This document shows, in pieces, positions 49,242-61,937 of a stretch of 64,000 nt of DNA. The notes below the pieces were generated by a model. It searched no databases. It saw nothing but the letters and a program-made list of their open reading frames with translations, and was not told where the DNA came from. The stretch spans positions 3,038,001 through 3,102,000 of the forward strand of contig JAJKFH010003493.1 of assembly GCA_023333565.1 (NCBI GenBank), read 5' to 3'. The position numbers and the translations under genes are program-made. Every line of letters begins with the position of its first letter. The first letter of the stretch is position 1. The DNA is from Puffinus mauretanicus. Taxonomy: Eukaryota > Chordata > Aves > Procellariiformes > Procellariidae.

Positions 49242-51441
49242 GGGAGGACAACAGAGCTAGCCCTACACAGATGTCGCACGGGACTGTCAGAGCTGTGCCA
49301 TGCTGGTGGGGCAGGGTGCCCTGTCACACATCCGAATCTCGCCCCGTAAGGTTGCCTTGGGTAGGCTCCTTCAGGAGCTCAGCTCTACAGTTTAAGCGCT
49401 GCAGCTCCAATGAGGACAGCCTTCTTCAGTAACACCACTTAAACCATAATGTACTGTACAGGCTTTTTGTGGGGGCAAGATAGTGTATGGTGAGCTGGAC
49501 CTACAGGACAGGTGGGCTGCTGCTGGAGGTGCTCTAGCCTTCTCTGGCAGTCTGCTAATAATAATGCTTTAATATATATAGGATATTTATAATAATGGTC
49601 AATTTGATGTTTTGCTTGATGGTGTATAAGTAAAGCACATATAAATTAAAAAGGTAATTTATGTACACTTGTGGGATTATAGCACAGGGTTTGTTCTGGA
49701 GATGTCAGAAAATTCACTGTATTTGAACACAATTGACTTGTGATATTTTGTGAAACCTCGATGCCTAGACGTACTGACAGCCATGCTGAGGGCATGGCTG
49801 CTCGCTCAGGAGAGGTCTTGTATGGAGCAGACGTCTGTGTGGGTTGGATCCTCCTCTTGAACAGAAGAGACCAGAGCATTAGGGGAGGCCTCTTTGTGAA
49901 ACTTCTATATCTAATAGATTGATCTTAAATTAAAAACACGCATTCTCTTTTGTTTCTGTATGTATCCTAAAAGGGGACTGCTATGTCTATAGGGACTCTT
50001 TTAAAGTAAAGAGATGTTCGTTCTTAGCCTTGGTGTGTCAGTACCTCCCACACAGCATCTCCTTTTATTGTATACATAAAAGTGTCAACCTTAAAGTGCT
50101 CATCTTGAGAATGTACAAAGATAGCTGTAATTTGTCAACAGGTTTAAAATCTCCAAGCAACTGTCTCCTTTTCCATCACACTCACTGTAGATGTTGTTCT
50201 GCAGAATGACTTGAGGTTTTGCATGCAGGGGTGTGTGTGTGAAGTTCTTGCAGTTAATAATCCTGGCTTGCTTTCCGCAAGAAGGAAGCGATTGCTAATT
50301 GTATAACGAAGTGTGAGTATTAGATATTAAAAAAAAAAAAAAAGGTTCATTCATTTATTGTTCCAGGCTATCCCCAGTCAGCTATCGTTCATGTGCATTT
50401 AAGTGTATGTTGGTGTGGTTGATGGCTCAGTGACTATGACACTATTAGTCTTCTGCTGCCTGATTCCTAAGCAATCAGTCCAATAACGACAACCAGGATG
50501 GATTTTTTTGTTTGTGTTACAAACCTGTCAAGTAAAGGGATATTTTTCTAAGGAATTGCTCCCGAGGAGAAGCAGAAAGGCAGCAAAAAGACATTCAGTC
50601 TGACCTTGTGCTATTGAGCCAGGACAATATGCTGCAGAAGAAAAGCTGTCAGCAGCCTATTGTGGCAAATCCTTGCTGGTCCTCAGGGCCTCGCACCAAT
50701 GAAAATCTGTGCCAAACAGATAACTTGCTTTCTAATCTCCCTGGTTGGCTTATTTGTATCTGTGGCCTAATATAAAATTTACTATGCCTGAAAAGACTCA
50801 AAGCAGATGCTCTGTGTGTAAAAAGATCTGTCCATGAACCCTTCCTCCGTAACACAAGCCACAACTACAGCTCAACTGAAAGTATCTGTTCTTGGTGACA
50901 GGGCCGAATCTTTCTTCCTGCCACACAGCACCTGGCTGAAGATGATCTTGAGTTATTCTGGAAGCACCCTGACCTGGTGCTTCCAGAAGAATTTGGCCCT
51001 CAAGTGCCTGTTTCCTCTTCTCGTAATTTCTGCTGCGGCTGTGAAATAAGGTACTGGTAAGGGCAGCCTGATTAACTACCGGCTCCTGAGTGTAAACTCA
51101 GGCAACAATTGTTGTTACAAATACAAGCTTTTATTACTTCAGCAGATGCTTCTACTATTTAGCCCAGAGGGGCCTTTTTTCATCATTTCCTCTTTTTTCT
51201 CCCTTCCTCCTCTGCAAATGCCAGCAGAACTCCAGCACCTTGTCCTTCGATAGCAGCGAGCCTGCTGTCTCATTAGGCGATGGGGGATTTAAGCTGTTTT
51301 CCTCCAGAATTAAGACTCTGGGACATTAAAGTGCTCAATACTGCATGTTGAAGTTTTTTTGTGTGTTTGAGTGCTGTTTGGAAAGACGGTTATGTTTACA
51401 CAGATTTAGACCTCATGAAAAAAAACATTGTGTGTGTAATT

Positions 51442-51447
51442 CATTAT
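51442..51447. repeat. Target-site duplication, left copy (CATTAT)
   Basis: Six bases directly before the TG opening the LTR. The right-hand copy at 52021-52026 is AATTAT, so five of six bases match. Six-base duplications are usual for ERVK-like (class II) elements. Confidence 0.65.
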
Positions 51448-51663
51448 TGTCCTGGTTTTGGCTGGGATAGAGTTAGTTTTCTTCCTAGTAGTTGGTATAG
51501 TGCTGTGTTTTGGATTTAGTATGAGAATAATGTTAATAACACAGGGTTGTTTTAGTTGTTGTTAAGTAGTGTTTATATAGTCAAGGACTTTTCAGCTTCC
51601 CATGCTTGACCAGGTGCACAAGAAGCTGGGAGGGAGCATAGTCAGGACAGCTGACCCAACTGG

Positions 51664-51668
51664 CCAAT
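51664..51668 (+). promoter_or_regulatory. CCAAT box of LTR
   Basis: CCAAT in U3, about 35 bp upstream of the TATA box. Confidence 0.5.
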
Positions 51669-51701
51669 GGGGTATTCCATACCATATGGCATCATGCTCA
51701 G

Positions 51702-51709
51702 TATATAAG
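51702..51709 (+). promoter_or_regulatory. TATA box of LTR
   Basis: TATATAAG in U3, a well-preserved core promoter element. It is followed about 190 bp later by the polyadenylation signal. If still active it would drive transcription rightward into 52021 and beyond. Confidence 0.6.
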
Positions 51710-51891
51710 GCTGGGGGAAGAAGAAGGAAGGGGGGGGACGTTTGCAGTGATGGTGTTTGTCTTCCCAAGTAACCGTTGCACATGACGGAGCCCTGCTTTC
51801 CTGGAGATGGCTGAACACCTGCCTGCCGATGGGAAATAGTGAAGGAATTCCTTGGTTTGCTTTGCTTGCGTGCACAGCTTGTGCTTTACCT

Positions 51892-51897
51892 ATTAAA
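51892..51897 (+). terminator. Polyadenylation signal ATTAAA in LTR
   Basis: ATTAAA, a common variant signal, lies about 125 bp before the LTR 3' end. Its position after the TATA box fits an LTR R region. Confidence 0.6.
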
Positions 51898-52020
51898 CTG
51901 TCTTTATCTCAACCCACGAGTTTTCTCACTTTTACCCTTCTGATTCTCTTCCCCATGGTACAGGGGGAGAGTGAGCGAGCGGCTGTGTGGGGCTTAGTTG
52001 CCGGCTGGGGTTAAACCACA

Positions 52021-52026
52021 AATTAT
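52021..52026. repeat. Target-site duplication, right copy (AATTAT)
   Basis: Follows the terminal CA of the LTR directly. It matches the left copy at five of six bases; the mismatch is presumably a later substitution. Confidence 0.65.
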
Positions 52027-55000
52027 GTAGGCAGTCATTTGGTAGGCAAAAAATTAATTCTGGGAAGGCAATGTACTATTTCAAGTCTGTTAGAGTTCAT
52101 AAAATATCCTGATGTTGTTCTACGTAAAAATTGAGGGTTGTGAATTTCTATATAATAAAATTTTTTAAGTTATTAACCCAATGCTGTTCAAAGTAACTAG
52201 GAACTGTGCAAATGGCTTTTCTTTACCACTCCTCCCTCAGCCTCTATTTCCAAAGTATCCTAAAGATAAGGTTAATTTTCACTTCCTGTGTATAAAGTTA
52301 AAAACATATTTGTGCTCTGCTGAATCAAGGATTTTAAGGCTCACAACCTGATATACATAAAGCAGGACCTCCAGTATGTAAATGCTTGAAATAGTATTTA
52401 GTGTGTACTAGGAAAGATTGATCACTACATTGGAAATGAGGTGAAGAAGTTGACAAAGGCAAGAACAAAAAGTTCTTGCAACACGAGTTTGGCAATTTGC
52501 TTTCTGTTGTTTCCACTTGCTCAAAGATATCAATGCTTTTAAGTTTTTTCCCAGATATTTTCCCTCACAATTATAAGAGGATTTTGAGGATGATGTACTC
52601 GTTCAGTAAGCTCAAGAAGGTAAAAATCACCAAATATCCTATAACCTACAAAAAGAAGTTGCATGACCATGCAGATTGTCATGACTGTCTTTTCTTTGGT
52701 CACAGATGACTGGCAGAAAGATTTTTTGCTGCAAGGCACAAGTAAAGGTAATTCAGACTGTTGACACATTACTGAAATGATTTTCACAGAAGGAAGTATC
52801 TGTATATCAGCTAGGCATATTTTGTGTCCAGGGAGAAGGATGCTTCTGGGTACGGGATATCAAGATCCTCAGTCTTTTTTTTTCCATGAGTCACATTGTT
52901 TGAAGAGAGAGTAGCCTCTGGATCTATTTTCATCCTGTGTGTGGATATTCCCTGTTGGGCTCAGCAGCTTGTGGGAGTGTGCAGCAGGCTTTTACTTCTA
53001 CTGTCTGAAGGATCTGTCTGTATGCTGAAGGTGGCTGTCAGTCAAACTGCTGTGAGTCTGCCCACCTGATCAGTCTGTGGCACTGACCACAGCTCTGACT
53101 GAAGTTGGAGGTGCAGCTGTGGATCATACTGGCTTTCCCTAGATACTTGGTGTAGTGGGCTGGCCTCCAAGAAGCCAAGTGTAGTATGACTGTGGATGAA
53201 GTAGTTGGCCAAATCATGCCTTTGCGTTTGTAGACAAACCGATGATGGCACGTGATAACCCATAGGTACGTACATGCTGGAGACAAAGGCCAAGTCAGTG
53301 TGTTGTTGGGCAGCACAGCTGAAGAAGGGGGGCAAGGAGTTAATTGTGCATGAAGAAGGCAGGTTATATAAGTGTATGTATGCAGAGTTTTCCTCAAATG
53401 GATGATCTCCCTTCCGAACTCAAATCAACCTGCTGTAGTTTCTGCCCAGGGTTATGATGGAGTTTGTGCATCTCTTGATAACAAAAATGTGCATGTACAT
53501 GTGATTAGCCAGGAATTAATAAAGTGACCAGCCTCCACATGAAAGTTGCAAAGAAACAAAGTTTGTGACTCCTGTGATGTTATTTAGTCTCAGTTCTCTT
53601 GGAAAACTGGGTACATGTATGATCACTAATTATTTCCCAGCGCTATAATTTTTTTTTCCTGCTCCCCTTCCATCCTGCCCTCCCTCTCAAAAAAGGTACT
53701 TGTCATAAAGTAAGCATTTCTGTGATTTATCTCCCAAGGGAAAGCCCATCTGTTTAATAAGCTTTATCAGAAACATTGTTCAGTTCTCCTTACTACTCAA
53801 CCAAAGATGCTTCATTGACAAGTACATGAGATAAAAATTAAACTGTTTAGGGCATGAGCTATTTAAGAAACAGAGAGATGTAAGATGAGGGTTTAAATTT
53901 TTTTTCTTAATTTTAACATTAATGAGCATTTAATGTGACTGTATTATCTCTAAAGAGGGTAGGAACATAATGAGATTGTAAATTGGTGTGTCAAGAATTT
54001 TCTGAAGCAGAGCAATCTTTGTAACTAACTTGACTTCAGGCAAAATAGCCAAATTGGTGCCATTTGACATTGTATTATATATCAGCCAGTGATATAAAAC
54101 ATCTTAGGCCCTGGGAAATGTCTGTAAAGGGTAGATGCAGATGCAATCTTGAGCTAGGGGATAGGGAAAGAGGTGAAGGCTGTATGGTGGTATGCAGATC
54201 ATGTGACTGGAGCAAATGTAACATTTCTAAGTCAACATGCAGCCCATTTCTGCCCCATCATTTACACCATGGAGCTGAAAAGGAAGATCCTGATTGTACC
54301 TGCCCATGGGAGATTGTACTAGCTCACAGGAACGGAGCAGATAATAGAGAAAAACCTGTGTGTAATTTTGTCGAAAGTTTTCATCGAAGCAAGGTTTTTA
54401 ATCTTTCCTCACCTCCTCCAGGGAGGAACATATGTTTCTATTTCTGAAATCCATGACAGCCCCTCTTATGAAGGTCTAAGCAGAATTATTAAAGTAAAAG
54501 GTCTCAAAAAGTCACTCTGTGTAGCTCACCAAAGAGAAAGAATTGATTTGATCAGCCTCTAAGCACTAACATAGAGCAGTGAGATTAGTAGTGACACTTC
54601 ACTTTAGCTGATTAAAGAGATCGAGTTTTAATGGTTAGAATACAAGCCTTATATATATATATATTTTTTTTTTTTCTTCCCAAATTAGTCAGGGGGCACA
54701 CACATGCAGGGCAGAACTTGTTGCTGTTTCAGGGGCCATCAACAGCCCTGGGTGGGGCAGAGATAGTTCAGGTAGGAGACAGACATACCTATAAATGGAG
54801 CCCTGGATGGTGGGCAGGGGTGTGTGGGTAGGGGTCTCAGCTGAGGCTGCTTAGGGCAATCACAGCCTGCAGGTGCCCTCGGGGCCCTGACAAAGGAAGT
54901 GCTTTGGTTTAAATTGGATTTAGTGGCAGGGAATTGCCTGGATTGTGGAAAGATTCTGCTGAGATAGTCTTTCCTTCCTGTGAATGCTGCAGGTGTGGGG

Positions 55001-58000
55001 ATATTCAGGGAGTGGTTATAGTTCCCTGTCAATCTGCTCTAGTCTTCTTCAAAGCCAGAAGGTGGTGGAGCCAGCAACACGAATCTCTCAGGTAAAAGTA
55101 ACACTCTGGTTTCTGTTTAAGGGTAGCGCTTTCCAGCAAAAATCTGTCCCCTTGCGTGTCCTTAGGGGCAGTGGGGAGTCAAGTCTGGGAGGGACCTCAT
55201 GGAACAGCTTTGCTCTGATAATTCCTTATCTGGCACAGAAAAGCAGCTGAAATGCACATGAGAGAAGTTGTGCTTGATTGTACAAGTAGATGCTTCCAAA
55301 ACTCATCCAGAACTTTCTTCTTGCTGAATAGCTCCAGTAAGGGCACTGAAGCAAAGCATATAAATTTCAGTGAACATGATGTAGTCAAGCTGAAAAAGTC
55401 ATTCTTCTATAAGTCGATAGTGTAATATCCAGGATTTAGCACGTGCAGATGCACTATTAAAGTTCAACAGAAATAGTTCCAGTGACCTTGAAAATGGGCC
55501 CTTCTATAGTAAAGATATAAGCTGTGCTGTCTGAGATGACCTGCAGTGTCAGCAAATGTGTGGCAGCTGGTGAATACAGCTTTTAGCTTTATAATGTACC
55601 TGGAAGTCTAATCAATAAGCCTGACTTTGGGAAATACAACCTTTTTCTCCTCCGTTAGCAACAAATATGATTTATATTCCATTTCAAATCAGTTTAAAAG
55701 TACTTTTCCTATTTTCCAAAACATTGAATAGGTAGGTACAAGGCAACTAGTTTCTTGTCATTGTTACTCTAGTATTGAAAACTTCCAGTTAAATATTTTC
55801 AGCATAGGTGCATCTATGCTAATAAAACACTTCCAAGGATTGCCCTGGGGCTTGGTTTAGGATGCTGCTAAGGGAGGGGCTGGGGGGGGAAAGTCCCAAA
55901 ACACCATGAGGTCTTGTTCAGAATCTGATGTTTGCAAATGAAGACAGGATAAAATGCATGCCTGTGGCTCATTTCTTTAATGCTGATATAGATGAAAATG
56001 GACATGGGAAACTTGGGTTTCCATGAGGTCTCTTAAAGGCAATGAGAGTCTCTTGATAATTGTTTGCAGCTAGTGCATTGGAGTTTAATGTGTTTTGTGT
56101 TTGTTCTTCATGATGTTTTAACAGGCCAGCTCAGGTGCTATGCAGCTTTGTAGGGATTCCTAGCCAGGAGCTGCACACAATCACAGCATTACAAGGGACT
56201 TGGAAAGCTTTAAGTTTGGAAAGCTTTCAAGCCTTTCCAAAGCTTTCTATTAATGATTGCAATTGCACTGTATCCCTGTAGGCAAATAGGCTGTTGCATG
56301 ATCCTGTTGTGGGCTGATTACTACCATTCCCACTGTGTTAACTGCTGAAAAGCCCCCTGAGGTTTTAATAAGAATCCTTGCAGAGTAAAGTGCTACCTAG
56401 GTGAAGAAAGGAGGCAGCCCTCAAGTCAGATCCGTTTCTTCAGGATAGAGAAATGTAGGGTTAACTCCTATTCTCCTCATAGCTATTGCAAAAGGGTGAC
56501 TCGTGAGAGGATGAGAAGGAGAAGCAACGTACACAGAGCTTGGGGTGGTGGGAGTCCCTGGGTGCTGCTGCAGTTTTTAGTGACTACTCTTCCCTCCCCT
56601 TCTCAGATACTGTCTGGCACCGGGCAGCATTAGACATCAGTGCGCGTCAGTTATTAACATTTTACCTCAAGAAAACTTCTGATTAAGACAATATAATATT
56701 TCCTTCTGTTTTGAGGTTACTTAACCATTTTAACCTTTAAAGAAAAATATAGATCTACTTGAGACAAAAGTTTTAAAGTGTGAAGTTGAAATGTTTCATG
56801 TGGGAGATCTTGATACAAGGCTCAGTTTTTCAAAGGTCTCCCTTTCCTTCTGCTTTGAAAGTACTGTAAAATACTGGAAGTATTCAGTGGACTGGACCTA
56901 TATCTGTACATTCTGTGGGCTTTTCTGGATTTTTTTTCCCTGAATTTACTTTTTGGTGACTGTTTATTATTTTATCAATATGTAAATTCATGTGCATACA
57001 GATAATTAGTCTCTGGCTTCTTAAAGTGATAAAATCAGTCTTTGTATCTATTTTAAACTTAAACACGGACACTTTTTGGATGCTTTCTCTCCATTTCCTT
57101 TTAAACAAAGGAGATTAATAGTATCATACAATTTTTTTTTTCCTTAATAGACCATAAGGGCTTTTCTGTTTATTACCGCAAACATCTGGAAAACACTTCA
57201 GAAATTCTTTATCTTAATTCCCTAAACAAGGTTCATATTTTAAGCACAGGTCACGTATTGTGAAACAATTTCTGAGTGAGTTTAGCCATATCGCTCGGTT
57301 TGTTATCTTTTGAGCACTCATTGCTAATCTCTTGGTGGTAACCGGGAAACAATAATCTTGGAAGTGTCACAGTCTTGATACTGATTCCTAAATTTTCTGG
57401 AACAAATTCTGTACTCTGTTTTAAGTATGTCTGGAGTCACTGCATTTGTGCTGGTGTAGCAGACAGATGTAACTGTCTCTGAGGGCCAGCTGGAACTTGT
57501 TTGCAGCCTGCTATATTAGAGGTCAAATCAGTAGTAGACTTCATTATGGATCAAATAGTAAGATATTTCTTAACTATTTTGCATACGACTTTGTTAGCAT
57601 GCAGCTTGAAAGCTCCCAGATAGGATGGATCTGGAGTTGGAGATTAAATTGCAAAGTCCCAGCTTTATCATCCGAGGCATTCGCTTTGGCTCAGCATCCT
57701 CACTTCAGATTAGTGATACAAAACACTGTGCATGCACATCTGAAGCTCGGGAGTGTCTGTCTGTAATTTATAAAAGTCCTGTTCACAGGCTATTTGAAAA
57801 CTTCAAACCTGCTTGCTTTTATTTTTCTGCGGCTGCTGTCAGCTGTTTTTAAATGGTAATTTTTCCTGGAAAGGAGGACTGTATTTTCTCATATCTGTGT
57901 CAGGGCTCTGAGGGCAGTGACTCTTGCAATGTAATCCTAATCTGTTCCATGCTTCTCAAGACTAACACCATTTTGGTGAGTCAGGGTAATGGCTGTTCCT

Positions 58001-61000
58001 CTTCAGGATCTTGGGAGGATGGAGTGATGCGACAACCTGTGTTCCTATTTGTCTTTTGGGTTTATTTCTGCATAAATCAAAGGGTTTCCGTTAAAGGCAG
58101 TCAGTTCAGTGCATTTAATAAAAGGCCAGTTGTGCACATGTATGTGGGTGTACGGGAAGACTTGCTGGTGTGTTGCCATCTCTTCGATACTGAAGGCAGG
58201 ATCTTGTGAGAGCCTGCCAGATGTGCTGCTGGAGTCTGCAGGTGTTTCATCCCATGGATAGGAGAAACATAATACACAACTCTATGTGTAAGTGCTGTTA
58301 GTATTGTCAGAAAAACTTGGCACCTACAGCAGCCTTTAAAAAGCTGTATTCTACAGGATTTTTTTTTTTTAAGACTTGGTACAATTCATGGATATGGATG
58401 GACAGACCCCAGGTCTGGTAATGGAAAGCAGAGCCTTTCAGAATGAGGTCATTGCTTTGGAGACTTGGTTATGTAGCTAGTTATTACCAAGTGTAAGCTT
58501 TACTGCTGTGAAGGGACCTTCTTCAACACAGTTATTCAGAAATAAGCTCCTTCTTTAGTACTATGTGGCTTTGTGTTCAAGCTCCAGTTATTCATGTTTG
58601 AAAATGGTGATGTGTTCAGTGGCACATATGAAATAAATATGTCTCAGGAGATAATCATCCCTAACGTTAGAGGAATCATAGTTACTGGGATCTGGAAGGC
58701 AGAAGAGGAAATGAACCTTTTAATGTAGGTGGTGTTATAATTTACAGGGGAACTCTGGCAAGTTATTTTTTAAAAAGAAAACCAAATCTGCATTTGGATT
58801 ATGTTTCTTGTACATGCTGAAATGTCACAGCCAAGTGGTGACCACGTCTCATTTCGTCATGGTTTGACAAGACCGAAATTCAACCAAAGGAGAAGGGTAG
58901 CTATTTTAAAATCAATATTTAAAGCAAATCGGATGCACATGGCTAACACTTTACAAATAACACGTACTTATTTATTCATTAAAATATTGCTGAATTCTTA
59001 CATACTACTTTTCTGTCAGTAGCTCTCAGTAATGTATAAAAGAGACAAATATCATAATTCTATTTTACAAATGGAGACCCCAAGGTGTGGGGAGGCAAAA
59101 GTGGTTTCCTTGATGCCACTTAGGAGAGCAGTATCTAGTGTGGTAACAGGATCTAAATCTCTCAAGTCCATGTGAAGTGCTCTGCTAAGGTTTTGTGCTG
59201 TAAGTCTAAACATGAGACCTTAAAAATGATTGTGTTCCATCTATTTTAAGGAAAAAATAAAAGGAATTTTCTTTGAACTAAAAAGCACCTCTTGCCTTCC
59301 CCTGAAACCTGCATTTGTTTTCAGTAGACATTGTCTTAACTGCTATTTTATAGTATTAAGTGCTGTAGCTGTGATTACCTGTCTCACAGAACATAAGCAT
59401 TGACTTAGCTTGATTGAAGTCAAACATCTTGATTTGTGCAAAACAGGTTTATCATGAGCTCTGGACTAATTATCTGTGGGTGAACTCTTCTTCTTTGAAA
59501 GTGCTTGAGGAAATCATTACGTTATAGGTAGACAAAAAGTCTTACTTTGTTAGAATTTTTTTGTTTGCTGTAAAGGGTATGCTTTCTCATCAGATCAACA
59601 GGATAATTTAAGAAATCTAGCCTAACTTCTTTAACTTTGAAGAATCTTTGCCAACTTAAGTGTTTGGCATGATTTTCCTGACACTCATGAATTTCAGGGT
59701 CTTACATTTTTAATGGAGACCTGAAGGTTACAGGACTATATGTTTCAAGCAGGGAATTTAGCAACTAAATAGTTTCTAAGTTCTGTGCACAGGAGATCTT
59801 AACAAGTGAATGCATAAACTAAGGTAAATTAAAACTTTGTAAATAAAATAGCCTTTGATCCTATAAATACTTATTGATAGATATACTTTGTATAGGTAAA
59901 TAATCTTGTTGACTGCTATAGGTGTGCTTGCAAGCTTATGAAATTCTTCTGCAGAACTAAAGTTTAAATGGCAAGGGAAGAATCTAGGGATTAGTCTAGT
60001 TTTAGACCTGAGACTTACCTCTATGACTTCCTTAACCTGAAAGTGCAAGGGTGTTGTTTTTAACTGAGCCAGGAAACCACCTTTGTTTCAAAGCTAGAAT
60101 GAGGATGAGAGCCTGAGCCTCACCCGAGGTCCAGGTATAGCTCTTAGCATGGTAGTCCCATCATATCTAGTAGGCCATGTTTACAGTATAAACAGCCTCA
60201 TGTGAAGCCTGCTGGAAATCAAGAGGAGTGGGAATGCCCATACCCTTGGATCATGCGAATAGTGCACAGTGTTATAAGGAGGGGGATCTTAAATGCTGTT
60301 CAGGTTTGTCTGCTATATCAGCTTTAGGAATCAAACCAGTGTTGGCTCCATGGGTGTTGGATAGGTCCTTTAGCAAGTAAACCCTATGCAGTATAGGGTG
60401 TGAGAACTAGATGTGAATGGGTAGAGATGTGCTCTCAAAGAGGTTTGCTTGCTTTTTAAACAGCAGAATGGGAAACATCAGCAGAGAAAGGATACATAAA
60501 TAAGGATTTATTTCCTTGACCATGTGGGCTGTGATATGGTGATATATCTCCATTTGATCCCCTAGCTTTGAGACACCGAGGCACCCGGGAGTCCTCCTTT
60601 GCGTGACTATCCATTTGCAGTGAATAAGTGCTGAAGTCCTTTGTGCTCTATTACAAATACGGATATTAGGTCATGAAAAATATTGTCCTCCTTGTAATTA
60701 ATTTACTGCCATTCATCAGAGACTTGAAACTTTTATGGCACAGAACAGTAGTTGGCCACAATACTACTGAAACTTATGTGAACAGAGGATCTGGCCCAGT
60801 GCCCCAAGCTGCCTGTGAATAAAAAATTAGATTAATATTGACAAACCCTTTCCTTCTGTGTGCTATTCAAGAGAAATATTTTGGCCTCTATTTTCAGTTA
60901 ACCAATTTGCCAAATGCTTGATTTTTAGCATACTGTTTTCCTGGAGTATATATGAGTTTTTTGTTATCCTAATTCTTCCAAATTAGTGCATGTTATTCCA

Positions 61001-61937
61001 CATAGGAAAAGAGCGTTCAGTTTTCGTTACTCTAATGTTTTGTCAGTGAAAGACCAGAAACTCCTGATGTGAGCAAACAAGACCTCAAACAGAAGTGAAA
61101 GTAATCTGCATTTTTTTGAGCGTGTTATTTGTTCCACCAGGCCATGTAAAACTTGTTCTTCGTTTCCATGCATTGCTTTTTGTCTTGGGTACCTAATCTT
61201 ACAGTTTTGCTTTCAGTAACTGAAAGATGCTAAAAATCTTATTCACAAACCTCTGACTTTGCTGCTTTTGAGATCATTCTCTCTGGGTCAGTGTCACTTC
61301 TCCTTTGTGGCAGTGAGCGTACTCCAGTTAACAGGTCTGAACTCTGCTGTGTGTTCTCTGCGTCAAGCCAGCCTCACTGCTGAACTTCCTATCTGTTGGT
61401 CTTGAGAGATTTTTAAAAAGACACTTAAATAGCAAAGGCAGAGTAGCAGGCAGCAAGAATAATGCGTAAATGTGTGGAGGGCTAATGCCTGCAGGAAAAA
61501 CAGGAAAACTGATTAGATGAGCTCAGAAAAAAGTGGGTGGTTGTGAATGACATTCAGGATGAGAAAGGAGATAGTGAAGCATAGTGAAGTGTTAATACAG
61601 TCTCTTCTTGGGTAGCTGGGTGAGCTTGGTGAATATGAGGATCTCTCCTTGAATTACAGCATCCTTGCTAAATCACTGATTAGGCAGAAGGATTTAATCC
61701 TGAATGAGGAAGAGGTCCTAGCTTGAAAAAAACAAACTCCACCTTACTTCCTCCATACTACAACAGGCCCGTGATCCCTTTCATCTTATACAGTGTGTGT
61801 TCATGCAAATTAGTCATCTCATTCAGTGCGTAAACCCAGAGATTAGAGTTAGGTCTGCATGGGGAAAACTTGGGTGTTTTCTGGTGTTTGAGTGGCTGCC
61901 TTTTTTAATTATTAAATAATATTTTAACTGATCTAAT
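52027..61937. other. Unique non-coding DNA
   Basis: No supported gene in about 9.9 kb. The longest open frames (54064-54447, 127 codons; 53397-53038 minus, 119 codons; 57853-58209, 118 codons) have no recognisable domain. A cluster of AAAGCTTT-containing direct and inverted repeats lies at 56200-56250. The rest is AT-rich with no signal I can interpret. Confidence 0.65.
54651..54675 (+). repeat. (AT)7 followed by T-run
   Basis: Seven AT units run straight into a T12 run. A likely polymorphic microsatellite. Confidence 0.9.

Larger units (their letters stand above)
44549..51441. other. Unique non-coding DNA
   Basis: No supported gene in about 6.9 kb. GC-richer stretches occur at 45905-46040 and 49000-49380; the second contains short tandem repeats listed separately. 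An A15 run lies at 50329-50343. Open frames are at most 120 codons and without recognisable domains. Confidence 0.65.
51448..52020 (+). mobile_element. Solo LTR of an avian endogenous retrovirus (ERVK-like)
   Basis: A 573-bp element running from TGTCCTGG to AAACCACA. I recognise it as an LTR type abundant in many bird genomes. Plus orientation is set by the order of a CCAAT box (51664-51668), a TATA box (51702-51709) and an ATTAAA polyadenylation signal (51892-51897). That places U3 at roughly 51448-51730, R to about 51915, and U5 after that. No primer-binding site, polypurine tract or retroviral gene flanks it, so it is a solo LTR. The target duplication is six bases with one mismatch. The family assignment rests on memory of the terminal sequences and needs a repeat-library search. 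Confidence 0.9.

Noticed and set aside
54064..54447. 127-codon frame with several cysteines
   Set aside because: Cysteine spacing fits no zinc-binding family I know. The frame has no splice context or conserved neighbour and is within chance length for this window.
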